Part shown: positions 1-11,799 of the stretch, piece after piece
How positions within the stretch are numbered: position 1 is the first letter of the stretch
How the letters are laid out: every line of letters begins with the position of its first letter
Program-made: the position numbers and the translations under genes
Source of the DNA: Roseibium salinum
Lineage (GTDB): Bacteria; Pseudomonadota; Alphaproteobacteria; Rhizobiales; Stappiaceae
Direction of reading: 5' to 3'
DNA: 64,000 bases
Assembly (NCBI RefSeq): GCF_026240905.1
Contig: NZ_JAPEVI010000003.1
Span: 2,108,001 to 2,172,000, forward strand
Notes under the pieces: generated by a model
Databases searched by the model: none
Told to the model about the DNA's origin: nothing
Seen by the model: the letters and a program-made list of their open reading frames with translations, nothing else

Positions 1-143
1 CCATGGGCCACTATGTGTGCATATACACACCGAAAGTCAAGTTGCCGATCCCCAAGAGGAACTTGCGCAAATTACCAAGTCCCATTAGCGTCCGCGAAGC
101 AGGTGCCGTCGCATACGGCAACCGGAACGTGAGGGAAGTCGAG

Positions 144-704
144 ATGGCAAACGCGGTTCAGGCAGTGGAAGACATGAAGTTGAAGATCCAGGAAAACTGG
201 GGCTGGTTCCTGGCGCTCGGCATCGCCCTCGTCCTCGGCGGCGTCATCCTGATCGCGGCGCCCCTGGCGACATCCATAGCGGTGACGATCCTGATCGCTT
301 TCGTCCTGTTTGTCGGCGGGCTCGTGCAGATCTACAACGCCTTCAAGACCTCGGGCACCTCAGGCTTCCTCTGGCATCTGGTCGCCGGCATCATCGCCGT
401 TGTCGGAGGCATTCTCATTTACACCAACCCGCTTGCGGGGACGTTCGCGCTGACCCTGGTTATCGCGGCAATCTTCATTGCTCAGGGTATCAGCCAAGTG
501 CTGCTCGCCTCCAAGCTGCGTCCGCACGAGGGTTGGGTCTGGGTGCTGATCGCCGGCATCGTCTCGCTTGCCGCCGGCGTCATGATCTGGCTGGAACTGC
601 CGGGCTCCGCGGGCTGGGCACTCGGCCTGGTTGCCGGCATTTCCGTGCTGATCAACGGCTGGAGCTATATCGCCATCGCGCTGGCCGCGCGGGCGGCGAG
701 GTAG
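144..704 (+). CDS. HdeD/DUF308 family membrane protein
   Basis: Predicted 186-residue inner-membrane protein made almost entirely of hydrophobic segments (about six helices after a short amphipathic N-terminus), the architecture of the HdeD/DUF308 family, linked in enterobacteria to acid resistance. The frame is open further upstream, but the ATG at 144 has a purine-rich GAGGGAAG just before it and is followed directly by the family-like soluble leader. The stop abuts the stop of the convergent rsuA-like gene with no spacer. Function beyond membrane location is not visible from sequence. Confidence 0.8.
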   Translation: MANAVQAVEDMKLKIQENWGWFLALGIALVLGGVILIAAPLATSIAVTILIAFVLFVGGLVQIYNAFKTSGTSGFLWHLVAGIIAVVGGILIYTNPLAGTFALTLVIAAIFIAQGISQVLLASKLRPHEGWVWVLIAGIVSLAAGVMIWLELPGSAGWALGLVAGISVLINGWSYIAIALAARAAR

Positions 705-1409
705 TTACTCCCCGGCGAAGATCAGCGCCTTGTCGTCCTCGGAGAGAACCCTCCAACCGCCTTCCTCGAGGCCGTCAAGCCCGAGCCCGCCGATACGGCT
801 GCGCTGCAGTTCGTTCACGTGATTGCCGACTGCCGCAAACATGCGGCGGACCTGGTGATAGCGGCCCTCGTGCAGGATCAGGCGGGCGTGGGTGTCGTCC
901 AGCACCTCCAGTTCGGCCGGCTTCAGCGGTTTGACTTCGCTTTCCAGCATCATTTCACCCGACGCAAACAGCGCGCCCTCGTCACCTTTCAGAGGCCGGT
1001 CCAGCGTCACCTCGTAGACTTTCGGGACCTCCGACTTCGGTGATATCACCCTGTGCAGAAAGGTCCCGTCATCGGTGAAGAGCAGCGCACCGGAGGTTTC
1101 CTTGTCGAGCCGGCCGATCGTGGAAAGAACCGGTTTGCGCATGCGGAACCGGTCCGGCAGAAGGTCATAGACCAGACGGCCCTGGTCCTTCAGGGAGCAG
1201 GTATAGCCGAGCGGCTTGTGCATGAGCAGAACCACGCCTTGCGCCGGGTCCAGGGGCTCGTCGTCGAAGAGGATATCTTCGTGCGGGGTCTTGCTGTCCG
1301 CCTTCAGGCGATTGCCCTCTTTGTCCGTTACCCAGCCATGGCGGATCGCCGTCTGGACTTCCTTCCGGCTGCCGTAGCCCAGATTGGCCAGGAGTTTCAC
1401 CAACCGCAT
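705..1409 (-). CDS. rsuA: RsuA/RluB-family pseudouridine synthase
   Basis: 234 residues. An N-terminal S4 RNA-binding domain (about residues 1-55, starting RLVKLLANLGYGSRKEV) is followed by a pseudouridine synthase domain with the motif GRLDKETSG, whose Asp is the family's catalytic nucleophile. The short length and single S4 domain fit RsuA, which isomerises U516 of 16S rRNA, better than RluB/E, but subfamily assignment is inference. The start has GGGAGG just upstream and lies one base after the rsmC-like gene, so the two rRNA-modifying genes probably form one transcript. Confidence 0.85.
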   Translation of the reverse strand: MRLVKLLANLGYGSRKEVQTAIRHGWVTDKEGNRLKADSKTPHEDILFDDEPLDPAQGVVLLMHKPLGYTCSLKDQGRLVYDLLPDRFRMRKPVLSTIGRLDKETSGALLFTDDGTFLHRVISPKSEVPKVYEVTLDRPLKGDEGALFASGEMMLESEVKPLKPAELEVLDDTHARLILHEGRYHQVRRMFAAVGNHVNELQRSRIGGLGLDGLEEGGWRVLSEDDKALIFAGE

Positions 1410-1410
1410 C

Positions 1411-2454
1411 TCAGCGCCCTCCCTTTGCCTTGACGGCCTTGATCACCTTGTAGCCACCTTCATCGGCCAGTTGGACGACGTGGGCAAAGACTTCAGTGAG
1501 CGTCTGCTCATATGGCAGGTGGCGGTTGGCGACCATGTAGAAGTCACCACCGGACCGCAGGCCTGCGGCCGCGGCCCGGATGAAGCCCTGGCCGACATCC
1601 GTGCGGTCGGCCTTGCCGGCCTGATGGAAAGGCGGGTTGGAGACGATGAAATCATAGGGGCCTTCAATCCCCTTGGTCACATCGGACCAGATGCCGGTCA
1701 TGGTCTTTTTGCCCTTGAAGGCGGCAAGGTTCTGTTCCGCCAGATCCAGCGCGCGTTTTTCCGCCTCGTAGAGATCCATGCCGGCAACATTCGGCGCCTT
1801 TTCAAGGACAGCCCGGGCCAGATAGCCGAAGCCGGCGCCCAGATCCGCGCTCCTGCCCTTCAGGGTTTCAGGAAGCAAGCTGGCCAGCAGTTTCGAGGCC
1901 GGGTCGATCCGGTCCCAGGCGAAGATACCGGGCCGGCTGACATAGGTGCCGTCCAGCACCGGACGCGGCGCATCAAGGGCCAGCCAGTCGGACAACCGCT
2001 GGCGGTCTAACGCGTCGGCGCGAACCGTCTCCCAGACGACGCGGCACTTGTTTTTGGTCATCTTGCCGGCGCCGCCCAGAAGCTCGGCCAGATCGCTTTC
2101 GAGGGTCTTTGCACCCTCCGTGTTCGGCGCGCAGGCCATGACGAGACCGCCTTCTCTTGCCTTGGCGACAGCGTTTGCAAGCTGCGCCCGGGCTTCCTGG
2201 CGCTGGCGGCCGGGAAGGACGAGAACCGCGTCGAAGCCCGACGTCTCCGTTTCGGCCTCGACCTTGAAACCTGCCTTTTGCAGAGCGTCCCTGTCGGGCG
2301 CGAAGCTCTGGACGCACAGGACGTTAAACTCCCCGAGCGCCTCCAGGCTGCGTCCCGCCCGGGCGCGCAGGAACAGCACCTGAGCATCGGGACGAAGCTC
2401 AACGGCCCCGGTTTCAAGTGGCAGCAACAGGGTTTCCAGCGCGGGATCGGACAT
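1411..2454 (-). CDS. rsmC: RsmC-like 16S rRNA guanine-N2 methyltransferase
   Basis: 347 residues from the ATG at 2454; a longer reading to 2514 is possible, but the protein resembles the family from MSDPALETL onward. Two halves: a degenerate N-terminal methyltransferase-like domain, and a C-terminal catalytic Rossmann domain with a SAM-binding DLGAGFGYLA loop and the NPPFH motif typical of RsmC/RsmD-type guanine N2-methyltransferases. RsmC methylates G1207 of 16S rRNA. It is followed after one base by the pseudouridine synthase gene, consistent with a ribosome-maturation operon. Confidence 0.85.
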   Translation of the reverse strand: MSDPALETLLLPLETGAVELRPDAQVLFLRARAGRSLEALGEFNVLCVQSFAPDRDALQKAGFKVEAETETSGFDAVLVLPGRQRQEARAQLANAVAKAREGGLVMACAPNTEGAKTLESDLAELLGGAGKMTKNKCRVVWETVRADALDRQRLSDWLALDAPRPVLDGTYVSRPGIFAWDRIDPASKLLASLLPETLKGRSADLGAGFGYLARAVLEKAPNVAGMDLYEAEKRALDLAEQNLAAFKGKKTMTGIWSDVTKGIEGPYDFIVSNPPFHQAGKADRTDVGQGFIRAAAAGLRSGGDFYMVANRHLPYEQTLTEVFAHVVQLADEGGYKVIKAVKAKGGR

Positions 2455-2510
2455 GACGGGCCTTGAATTGATAAAGCGTGCAGCGCTCATAGCGCCACAG
2501 AGGCCATCCG

Positions 2511-3101
2511 TCAAAAGATGCTGTCGGACCGGAACGCTTTTCCATCGACGAGAAGCGTGACGGGCAGCGAGCGACCGTCTTCCGCGATCGACACTTCCAG
2601 GAGCACGCGGGCCGTCTCCAGCCGCTCTATGATCCTGCCCTCGCCTTCCGGAAGGAAGAAGGCGTCGATGCCGTAGTCGATGCGAATCTCTTCCTCGCTT
2701 TTTGAGAGCACCGTACCGGAGATGGCCAGCGATCCGGCTTGCTCCCTGGCTTTTGCCAGAACTGCCGGCTCGGCAGGCTTGTCTCCGTCCCTCGTCAGAC
2801 CGACAAAAACCTGGTCACCGGCTTCGACCGTCTCTCCTCCCGGCAGGTTTGCCGGAACCTGTCCGATAGCAAGGTTGATGATCACATAGTCCCCGCGCAG
2901 CAGGTCCCGCGGATCGACCGGGATGAGTTCCAGCGGCACGACGGTTCCGGTCATCTGAACCTGAAGCCGGTCGGCGAGCGGTATGGCGATCAGACCGAGC
3001 TGAAGGAGTGCAACCAGGCCCCAGCGCAGGAACGGCAGGCGAAAGACGGATCTTGCACCGGAGACGGTACCTGGAGCGTCAGCGTTCGAGGTAACGCTCA
3101 T
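2511..3101 (-). CDS. GDYXXLXY domain protein
   Basis: 196 residues. A short cytosolic leader and one N-terminal membrane segment (about residues 24-42) precede a periplasmic domain with the signature PRDLLRGDYVIINL, which matches the GDYXXLXY family. These proteins are usually encoded immediately after a DUF2157 membrane protein, as here: its ATG at 3101 overlaps the stop of the DUF2157 reading frame (ATGA). The biochemical role is unknown. The partner gene is frameshifted in this sequence, so if the indel is real this protein may lack its partner. Confidence 0.8.
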   Translation of the reverse strand: MSVTSNADAPGTVSGARSVFRLPFLRWGLVALLQLGLIAIPLADRLQVQMTGTVVPLELIPVDPRDLLRGDYVIINLAIGQVPANLPGGETVEAGDQVFVGLTRDGDKPAEPAVLAKAREQAGSLAISGTVLSKSEEEIRIDYGIDAFFLPEGEGRIIERLETARVLLEVSIAEDGRSLPVTLLVDGKAFRSDSIF

Positions 3102-4458
3102 GACTGCATCTCCTGCCCTTCTGCAGGCACGCCGGGATCGCCTGGCCCTTTCCTGAACAGCCTTGCGAGCCACAGGGCCACGGCGAGCAGCAGGACGCCT
3201 GCGACCAGGAAGAAGAGGGATTGCCCGAGCAGCGAGCCGATCGTGACCTGCAGCAGCCAGAGCGACACCGCCGTCAGGCCGAGATAGGCGCACAGCATCC
3301 AGAAACGGTTGTTGTACCAGGTCCCGAGGGCGCACAGAGCCACGAGCGCGGCAAGGCTGACAGCAGCCTGGACCAGGACATTGCCGCTGAGCACCGGCAG
3401 AAGGACGGCAAAAAGCGCCAATCCCGTTGCTGCGAAAAACGCCCGGGCCTTGACGGTCTTGAAGGAAAGCAGCAGTCCGGTGCCGCACAGGATCACTGCC
3501 AACCCGAAAGGTATCAGGGCCGGCAGGGCCAACAGTCCGCCCATGACCGGATCATCGGAGAGTTCCGGCACCAGGATCAGCGCGAGCACGATCAACACGC
3601 AAAGGGTCAGAAATCCGGCATCCTGCAGGGAACGCGCCATCAGCCAGTGACCGTGACTTCGGGCCGGCCTTGCGCTGGACCATTTGACGAACAGGTCCGC
3701 GACTGGATCGATCTGAACGAGGACAGCGGCCAGACCGCCGCCTCCGGCAAGCGCCATGGCGGTCAGGAAAGCATCGCTGGCGTTGAGGAGATCCGCGGTG
3801 TCGCCGAACCATCTGCCATAGGTCACCCAGAGCAGGCAGACGGCCGCCCAGCGCGACACCGTAACCGGATGGAAAACGGCATGCGCAAGGACCGCGAGCA
3901 GAAATGTCAGGCCGATGAAATTCTCCAGCAGGCCCGAGGAGCCGATTTCCGAGCGGGCGACCTGCCAAGTAATGGCCGCAACCGCGGCCACCACGAGGAA
4001 GTCCGCGAGCCCGTCACCCAAGCGGCGGCAAGCCCGCCGACCGTGACGAGAAAAGCCCCGCCCGCCCAGTCCGACGGCAGATGGAAGATCTGCCCAACCA
4101 GGGCTATGCCGCCGACGAAGACCAGCGTCGCGAAGCCGGTCGCAAGATCCGGCAGGCCTCTTCGACCCCTTGCGGCTGCAAGCGCCGCGAGCCAATGGCT
4201 GGCGGCAACCAGAACGGCGATGCCCCCAAGCTTGAGCGACTTGGGGATCGCACCCCAGTTCGCGGCGATAAAGGCGAAAACGGCCAGGGCAACACAAATC
4301 ATCCCCATCCCGGCCAGCGCCATGGGCAACCGGGACTGGCCGTCGTCCCGTTCCTGCTCCTTGAGGATCGCGGTCGCCGCCAAGGAACTGACCCAGCCCT
4401 TTGCAACCCAGGCCTCCAGGTCGTCTTTCAGGCGTCGTTTGTAAGCCCAGTCAAACAT
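3098..4458 (-). pseudogene. DUF2157 membrane protein, interrupted by a frameshift
   Basis: The N-terminal part (4458 down to about 4010) begins MFDWAYKRRLKDDLEAW, the soluble helical start of DUF2157 proteins, followed by membrane helices. That frame then runs into non-hydrophobic sequence. The -1/+1 related frame resumes membrane-helix sequence (ADFLVVAAVAAITW and on) from about 4010 to the stop at 3098. The frame relation equals one missing base near 4001-4016. Joined, the product would be about 450 residues with roughly ten or more helices. It overlaps the GDYXXLXY gene by four bases, as expected for an operon. It may be a true pseudogene or an assembly error. Confidence 0.7.
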
Positions 4459-4717
4459 TCGGTGCCGCCAACAATTTCTTCAATGGGCTTGCCGCGCCCG
4501 CCGTTCTTGCTATTCTAGCGTAGGAAATTTTCACAATGCACCAGTTGATCGCCGAAACCAGCGTGTTCGGCAAAATGTCTTGCGGCAATTGAGTAACATT
4601 CTCGACGCCGGACATCCATCAGGATCAGAGCCTAACTCCACTAATAATCCAGGGGGCTCTGGGGGCGCCCGAGAGGCCCGGGCGCCCCAATTCATTTTTC
4701 GCGTAGGTCACTCATGT

Positions 4718-4870
4718 GTCACTCCGGCCCAGCGAAGCGCAGAGCCGGGGCCCACTCGCCGCTCCGATTGCAAAAGCAAATGACCGGTTTACATATGTTC
4801 ACCCTGCTCCCGGCAGGAACGCTCTGGAAACGAGTGGGTTCCGGGTCTCACTTCGTTCGCCCGGAATGAC
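4718..4870. repeat. Palindromic intergenic repeat, copy A
   Basis: Two arms of about 39-40 bases (4718-4757 and 4832-4870) are inverted copies of each other; they begin GTCACTCCGG and GTCATTCCGG when each is read inward. Both contain the core AGCGAAG or close variants followed by AGA and CCGG. A related core occurs in the longer palindrome at 9915-10049. This resembles the small, non-coding palindromic repeats common between genes in Rhizobiales. Confidence 0.6.
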
Positions 4871-4916
4871 ATTTGTGCAGGGTTGGCACTCTGTCGGCGA
4901 TGCTCCCTGCCCCCCG

Positions 4917-4960
4917 CAAAAAAAACGGCGGCGCTCCAATACTGAAGCGCCGCCTTTTTC
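4917..4960 (-). terminator. Rho-independent terminator after katG (usable from both sides)
   Basis: A perfect 9-bp stem GGCGGCGCT (4927-4935) / AGCGCCGCC (4946-4954) with a 10-base loop, flanked by an A-run on the left and TTTTT on the right, so it can act in both directions. It lies 26 bases past the katG stop. Confidence 0.85.
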
Positions 4961-4985
4961 ATTCAACCCGACCTGTGATACCGGA

Positions 4986-7477
<2,492 letters not shown>

Positions 7478-8392
7478 ATGATCAACATCACCCTGAAACA
7501 GCTTCGCTATTTCGAGGCTCTGGCCCGCCACGGCCATTTCGGAAAAGCCGCCGAGGCCTGTGCGATTTCCCAGCCGGCACTCTCCATGCAGATCAGGGAG
7601 ATGGAGGAGGCCCTGGGGGTCACGCTGTTCGAACGCAGCGCCCGCCAGTTGCGGCTGAGCCATTTCGGCGAAGTGGCCGTGGAGCGCGCCCGGGAAATCC
7701 TGCGCGCGGCCGATGAACTCGGCGATCTTGCCCGCGCCTCCCAGGACCGGCTCGTCGGCCGGCTGCGCATCGGCGTCATCCCGACGGTCGCGCCGTATCT
7801 CCTGCCGAGGGTCATCGGCGACCTGACCGAAACCTATCCGGGCCTCGACATCCATGTGCGCGAAACGGTCACGCCGAAACTGATCCAGGAGCTTGGCGAA
7901 GGCCGTCTTGACACCGCCATCGTCGCCCTTCCCGTATCCGAAGGTACACTTTCCGAAACACCGCTGTTTGACGAACGCTTCGTTCTCGTGCGCTCGGCCA
8001 AGGAAGCGAATGCGCCGTTGCCAAGCGCGGAAAGTCTCAGGGAAATGCGGCTTCTGCTGCTGGAGGAAGGCCACTGTTTCCGAGATCAGGCGCTTTCGTT
8101 CTGCAGCCTGCAATCCGCCCCGCCGCGTGAAGTGCTCGATGCCAGTTCGCTCTCCACCCTCGTCCAGATGGTCAGTGCGGGATTGGGGGTGACCCTGATC
8201 CCGGAAATGGCGGTTCCCGTCGAGACCCGCTCCGCCTCAGTTGCAATCGCGCGGTTCGAAGCTCCGGAACCGACCCGGACGATCGGCATGGTATGGCGGA
8301 AGAAGAGCCCGCTGGGGAGCCAGCTTCGCGAGATCTCGGAAATTGTCCGGCGGGCGGCGGCGAAGACCGATAGGCAGCCTGTGCGGGTCTAA
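7478..8392 (+). CDS. oxyR: Hydrogen peroxide-sensing LysR regulator OxyR
   Basis: 304 residues. N-terminal winged-helix DNA-binding domain (about 1-65, LKQLRYFEALARHGHFGKAA), then a type-2 periplasmic-binding-like sensor domain. The motif EEGHCFRDQALSFC places cysteines at residues 200 and 209, matching the peroxidatic and resolving cysteines (199/208) of E. coli OxyR. This is strong evidence for a peroxide sensor rather than a generic LysR protein. It is divergent from katG, so it probably activates katG when oxidised. No strong Shine-Dalgarno is visible before the ATG. Confidence 0.93.
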   Translation: MINITLKQLRYFEALARHGHFGKAAEACAISQPALSMQIREMEEALGVTLFERSARQLRLSHFGEVAVERAREILRAADELGDLARASQDRLVGRLRIGVIPTVAPYLLPRVIGDLTETYPGLDIHVRETVTPKLIQELGEGRLDTAIVALPVSEGTLSETPLFDERFVLVRSAKEANAPLPSAESLREMRLLLLEEGHCFRDQALSFCSLQSAPPREVLDASSLSTLVQMVSAGLGVTLIPEMAVPVETRSASVAIARFEAPEPTRTIGMVWRKKSPLGSQLREISEIVRRAAAKTDRQPVRV

Positions 8393-8486
8393 AATGCCCC
8401 GCGGTTTTTGCGGTCAGAACCGGCGTCGACACTTTAGACATGTGGAGAGCCGGCCTTTCAGGCCGATACGGCGTCGCCTCGCCTCT

Positions 8487-8593
8487 CCCTCATGCTGAGG
8501 AGGACCGAAGGTCCGTCTCGAAGCATGGGCGGCATTTTCGGTGCCAGTGGCCTATCCTTCGAGACAACGATTCGCGCTTCCTCCGAATGAGGA
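8487..8593. repeat. Dispersed intergenic repeat, family B copy 1
   Basis: The core at 8487-8541 starts CCCTCATGCTGAGGAGG, followed by a small hairpin (GGACC gaa GGTCC) and GCATGGGCGGC. An inverted copy lies at 33739-33793 with about 49 of 55 core positions matching, and a diverged copy at about 32348-32461. It sits between oxyR and the MFS gene and has no open frame of its own. Confidence 0.65.
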
Positions 8594-8602
8594 TCCTTGG
8601 AT

Positions 8603-9790
8603 TTAATCAGCCTCGAGGACCAATGCGCCCCGCCGGAACGTTGCCACTCCCAGCACGGCCATTGTCGCGGCAAGGCCGAGAAGCACGCCCCTGGCGTCGT
8701 CACCGGCGGCAAACAGCGCCACGACCAGCCCGGCCAGCGGCTGGGAAAGATTGTTGAGGCAGATGATCACGCCGGTGGTCTTGCCGAACTCCTCCGCCGG
8801 GATGATCTCCTTGCGCAGGGTGCGTACATAGATGTTGAACATCTTGTCGAAACCGGCAATCAGCAGGAAACCGGCAGCGTAGACGAGCGGATGGGCACCG
8901 AGGCCGGTGAGGACCGCGCCCAGGCAGATGAGGCCGTAAGCCGTGCGGCCGAGCGTGTTCAGCCCCAGATGCACATGCGCGGTCAGCGTCAGTACCGCAA
9001 GGGTCGCGAGGGCTCCACCCACCTGCAGCCAGGCATAGACCTGCTCGCTCTGGGCGAACAGGCCGGTCACCATCGCGGCAGCGGTGGCAAGCGTCGCACC
9101 GATGATCAGGTTGACGCCGGCCGCCTGCAGGATCGCCCGCATCAGGCCCGGCAACGTCCAGACCAGCAGCAGCGCGTGCCTGAGATCGGCGATCGGGTGG
9201 CGGTGCTCACGCCTGGCGGGCAGCGCCTCCATCCGCGCCTTGCCCGGCCACAGCATGAACATGGCATCCGACAGAACGAAGAGCACGGTTGCCACCACCA
9301 CGACTGCCTCCCACGGCCAGATGGCCATCAGGTAAGCCGCCGTCAGAGGGCCGAGAACGACGCCCATCTGCGAGGCCAACTGGCCATAGCTGGCCACCTT
9401 TTCGAAGCGCTGGTCGGAAAAGGCCCGCACCAGCACCATTTCCAGCGCAAGCATGCCCTGGGTCGTCAGCATGCCGACGACGGCGGAAAGGCCGATCAGC
9501 CACCACACCCCGCCGAAGACCACCTGCCCGGAAATGCCGACGACGCAGGCGGCCGCCCTCAAGATGCGGCTGACGCGCAGCAGGAGCAGCGGCGAGATCC
9601 GGTCGCACAGAATGCCCGCGAAGGGGAAGGCCAGATATCGCGGCAGGGTTTCGAAGAAGAAGGCCAGCCCGGACCAGGCGACATTTCCGGTGATCTGGAA
9701 GATGACCAGCGGCACCAGAAACAGCAGGATCTGATCGGCGAGCACCGTCAGAAACATGGACGCGAAAAAGGCACGGTCGCGAACGAGCAT
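8603..9790 (-). CDS. MFS transporter
   Basis: 395-residue polytopic membrane protein with about twelve hydrophobic segments, starting MLVRDRAFFASMFL. The helix 2-3 region (GILCDRISPLLLLRVSRI) resembles the conserved cytoplasmic loop of the major facilitator superfamily. A longer frame exists to 9991, but that extension is a translation of the palindromic repeat at 9915-10049, so the ATG at 9790 is preferred. Substrate is unknown; the layout resembles small MFS efflux carriers. The next minus-strand gene upstream is a methyltransferase, separated by the repeat. Confidence 0.75.
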   Translation of the reverse strand: MLVRDRAFFASMFLTVLADQILLFLVPLVIFQITGNVAWSGLAFFFETLPRYLAFPFAGILCDRISPLLLLRVSRILRAAACVVGISGQVVFGGVWWLIGLSAVVGMLTTQGMLALEMVLVRAFSDQRFEKVASYGQLASQMGVVLGPLTAAYLMAIWPWEAVVVVATVLFVLSDAMFMLWPGKARMEALPARREHRHPIADLRHALLLVWTLPGLMRAILQAAGVNLIIGATLATAAAMVTGLFAQSEQVYAWLQVGGALATLAVLTLTAHVHLGLNTLGRTAYGLICLGAVLTGLGAHPLVYAAGFLLIAGFDKMFNIYVRTLRKEIIPAEEFGKTTGVIICLNNLSQPLAGLVVALFAAGDDARGVLLGLAATMAVLGVATFRRGALVLEAD

Positions 9791-9914
9791 CGGCAGCTTT
9801 CGGTGGAGAAGCAAAGGAAGGCACAACCCTCGTAGCACTCCTCGCACATGGCTGCAAGTCGCCCAAACACGCTGTTTCAATCGATTTAATGACTCTTCTC
9901 TCCACAATGCCGCA

Positions 9915-10049
9915 CGTCGTCCTCCCGGACAAAGCGAAGCGGAGATCCGGGATCGGAGAGCCACAGGCCCCTCTTGGTGGCAGGCCGTCACCCGGTAAGC
10001 CCCGGCTCTCCGATCCCGGCTCGCGCTGCGCTTGGCCGGGAGGACGACG
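9915..10049. repeat. Long palindromic intergenic repeat, copy B of the 4718-4870 type
   Basis: Left arm 9915-9962 and right arm 10004-10049 are near-perfect inverted copies (outer ends CGTCGTCCTCCCGG and CCGGGAGGACGACG; inner ends CGGAGAGCC and GGCTCTCCG) around a 41-base centre. The AGCGAAGCGGAGATCCGG core is shared with the smaller element at 4718-4870. It lies between two minus-strand genes and would form a long hairpin in RNA. Confidence 0.75.
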
Positions 10050-10072
10050 GAGAGGAACTTGGTAGCAGCCTG

Positions 10073-10723
10073 CTAAACCTTCCGGGCCACAACGAAGCGG
10101 CTGTAGGGCTCCGGATAGGTGCCGGTCTCGATGATCTCGAAACCCGCCTGGCGGATCATCCGCTCCACCTCCTGAAACGACAACATGTTCACGTAGGGCG
10201 CCTTGCCGAAGAGGCGCATCACGGCGATCAGCGGGCTGAACAGCCAGGCCTTGCGCTTCAGGCAAACGGTCTTGGAAATATAAAGACCGCCCGGCTTCAA
10301 CAGGTCCCGGACCCGTGCGAGAAGATCGTCCGGATTTTCAACAAGATGGAAGAAATTGAAGGCGAGCACCGCATCATAGCCGCTGTCCTGCCCGTCGGCG
10401 GGCCGCACCCTTTCGTCAAAGGCATCGGCAACGAGAAACCGGAGGCCTTCGTGGCTGGTGCCGCTCTCCCGCTCGGCGGCCAGTTTGTCGTCCGCGATCG
10501 CGATCATGCCGGAGGCGAAATCCGTCGCCAGGTAGGATCTGACATGGCGCGCCAGCAGCAGCGCCGTCGACCCCGTGCCGCACCCCAGTTCCAGGACGCT
10601 GTCCTGCGGCCCAAGATGTTCGATCGTCCGGGACAGCGTCTTTTCATAGGCCGCCTGATCCCTGACCTTGCTGGCCGCGTATTTGCGGGCGGTTTTCGTC
10701 CAGAATGCTGCGTGTGTCGTCAT
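10073..10723 (-). CDS. Class I SAM-dependent methyltransferase
   Basis: 216 residues. SAM-binding motif I LELGCGTGSTALLLA (about residues 44-58), an acidic end to strand 2 (ATDFASGM), and motif III-like LKPGGLYISKT. This is a small UbiE/COQ5-like Methyltransf_11/25-type domain with no extra targeting domain, so the substrate cannot be deduced. It is divergent from the LysR gene at 10821 across a 97-bp spacer, which suggests that regulator may control it. Confidence 0.8.
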   Translation of the reverse strand: MTTHAAFWTKTARKYAASKVRDQAAYEKTLSRTIEHLGPQDSVLELGCGTGSTALLLARHVRSYLATDFASGMIAIADDKLAAERESGTSHEGLRFLVADAFDERVRPADGQDSGYDAVLAFNFFHLVENPDDLLARVRDLLKPGGLYISKTVCLKRKAWLFSPLIAVMRLFGKAPYVNMLSFQEVERMIRQAGFEIIETGTYPEPYSRFVVARKV

Positions 10724-10820
10724 GAAGATACCGTCGGGAAAGGAGCCACTGGTGCTGTCTTATCGATACGTTTTTCGAAGGTAAATTGCCGAAATTCGCC
10801 TGGATGATATACGTAATTGC

Positions 10821-11747
10821 ATGAACTGGCAGAATATCACCTTCGACTGGAACCAGGCCCGCGCCTTTCTCGTCACGGCGGAGGAAGGATCCTTGTCCGC
10901 AGCCGCCCGCGCGCTCGGGCTCACACAGCCGACCTTGAGCCGGCAGGTTGCGGCGCTCGAGGCGGCGCTTGGCGTCACTCTTTTCGAGCGTGTCTCCAAG
11001 TCTCTCATCCTGACGGAAGCCGGCATCGAGCTTGCCGAGCATGTGCGCGCCATGGGCGACGCGGCCGGTCGGATGTCGCTTGCGGCCTCCGGCCAGTCGC
11101 AGCAGATCGAAGGGCTCGTGACCGTCTCGGCCACGGACCTGATGGCGGCGCATGTTCTTCCCGACATGCTGCGCGAGCTGCGCCACAAGGCGCCCGGGGT
11201 CGAAATCAGGATCCACTGTTCCAACAGTCTCAGCGACCTGCGCCGCCGCGAGGCGGATATTGCCATCCGCCATGTGGAGCCGGATCATCCGGACCTTTAT
11301 GCCCGCAAGCTGCGGGACGCCCCGGCCCGGATCTATGCGGCGCGGTCATTCCTGCAGCCTCTCGGGCGGAAGCTGACACGCAAGGACGCCGAGCATCTGG
11401 ATTTCATCGGCTTCGACAACAACAAGGAACTCGTCGGATATCTTCGCGCCTTCGGGCTCGCCGTGAGCGAGGCCAATATCAAGCTGAGCTGCCCGAGCGG
11501 TATTGTCGCCTGGGAATATGCCCGCCAGGGCCTTGGGCTCAGCATCATGGCCGACGAAATCGCCGCCCGCTGCCCGGAGGTCGTCCCGGCATTCGAGGAT
11601 GTCGAACCGATCCACTTCCCGATCTGGCTGGTCACCCACCGGGAACTCCATACGAGCCGGCGGATCAGGACGGTGTTCGATCATCTGGCGGAGGGATTGC
11701 TGAAGGCCTGGCCGGGTGAGTTGGCGACTTCGGAAAAAACAGCCTGA
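10821..11747 (+). CDS. LysR-family transcriptional regulator
   Basis: 308 residues. N-terminal winged helix (NQARAFLVTAEEGSLSAAAR through FERVSKSLILTEAG) and a C-terminal substrate-binding-like domain. The FNWNQ-type start and short effector domain fit the general LTTR type close to members that act on a divergent neighbour. The divergent gene is the methyltransferase at 10073-10723, the first candidate target; effector unknown. It is convergent with the broken serine hydrolase 52 bases downstream. Confidence 0.85.
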   Translation: MNWQNITFDWNQARAFLVTAEEGSLSAAARALGLTQPTLSRQVAALEAALGVTLFERVSKSLILTEAGIELAEHVRAMGDAAGRMSLAASGQSQQIEGLVTVSATDLMAAHVLPDMLRELRHKAPGVEIRIHCSNSLSDLRRREADIAIRHVEPDHPDLYARKLRDAPARIYAARSFLQPLGRKLTRKDAEHLDFIGFDNNKELVGYLRAFGLAVSEANIKLSCPSGIVAWEYARQGLGLSIMADEIAARCPEVVPAFEDVEPIHFPIWLVTHRELHTSRRIRTVFDHLAEGLLKAWPGELATSEKTA

Positions 11748-11799
11748 CTTTGGTGGCGGCGTCGCCGTTTTGCTGGCTGCGCGGTGCGCGCGCATTCGC

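Larger units (their letters stand above)
4459..4985. other. Intergenic region with hairpins and a palindromic repeat
   Basis: No credible coding sequence. It holds a perfect 10-bp GC hairpin at 4662-4688 (GGGGCGCCCG / CGGGCGCCCC, 7-base loop), the palindromic dispersed element at 4718-4870 and the katG terminator at 4917-4960. Upstream of the DUF2157 start (above 4458) I see no convincing promoter. Confidence 0.7.
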
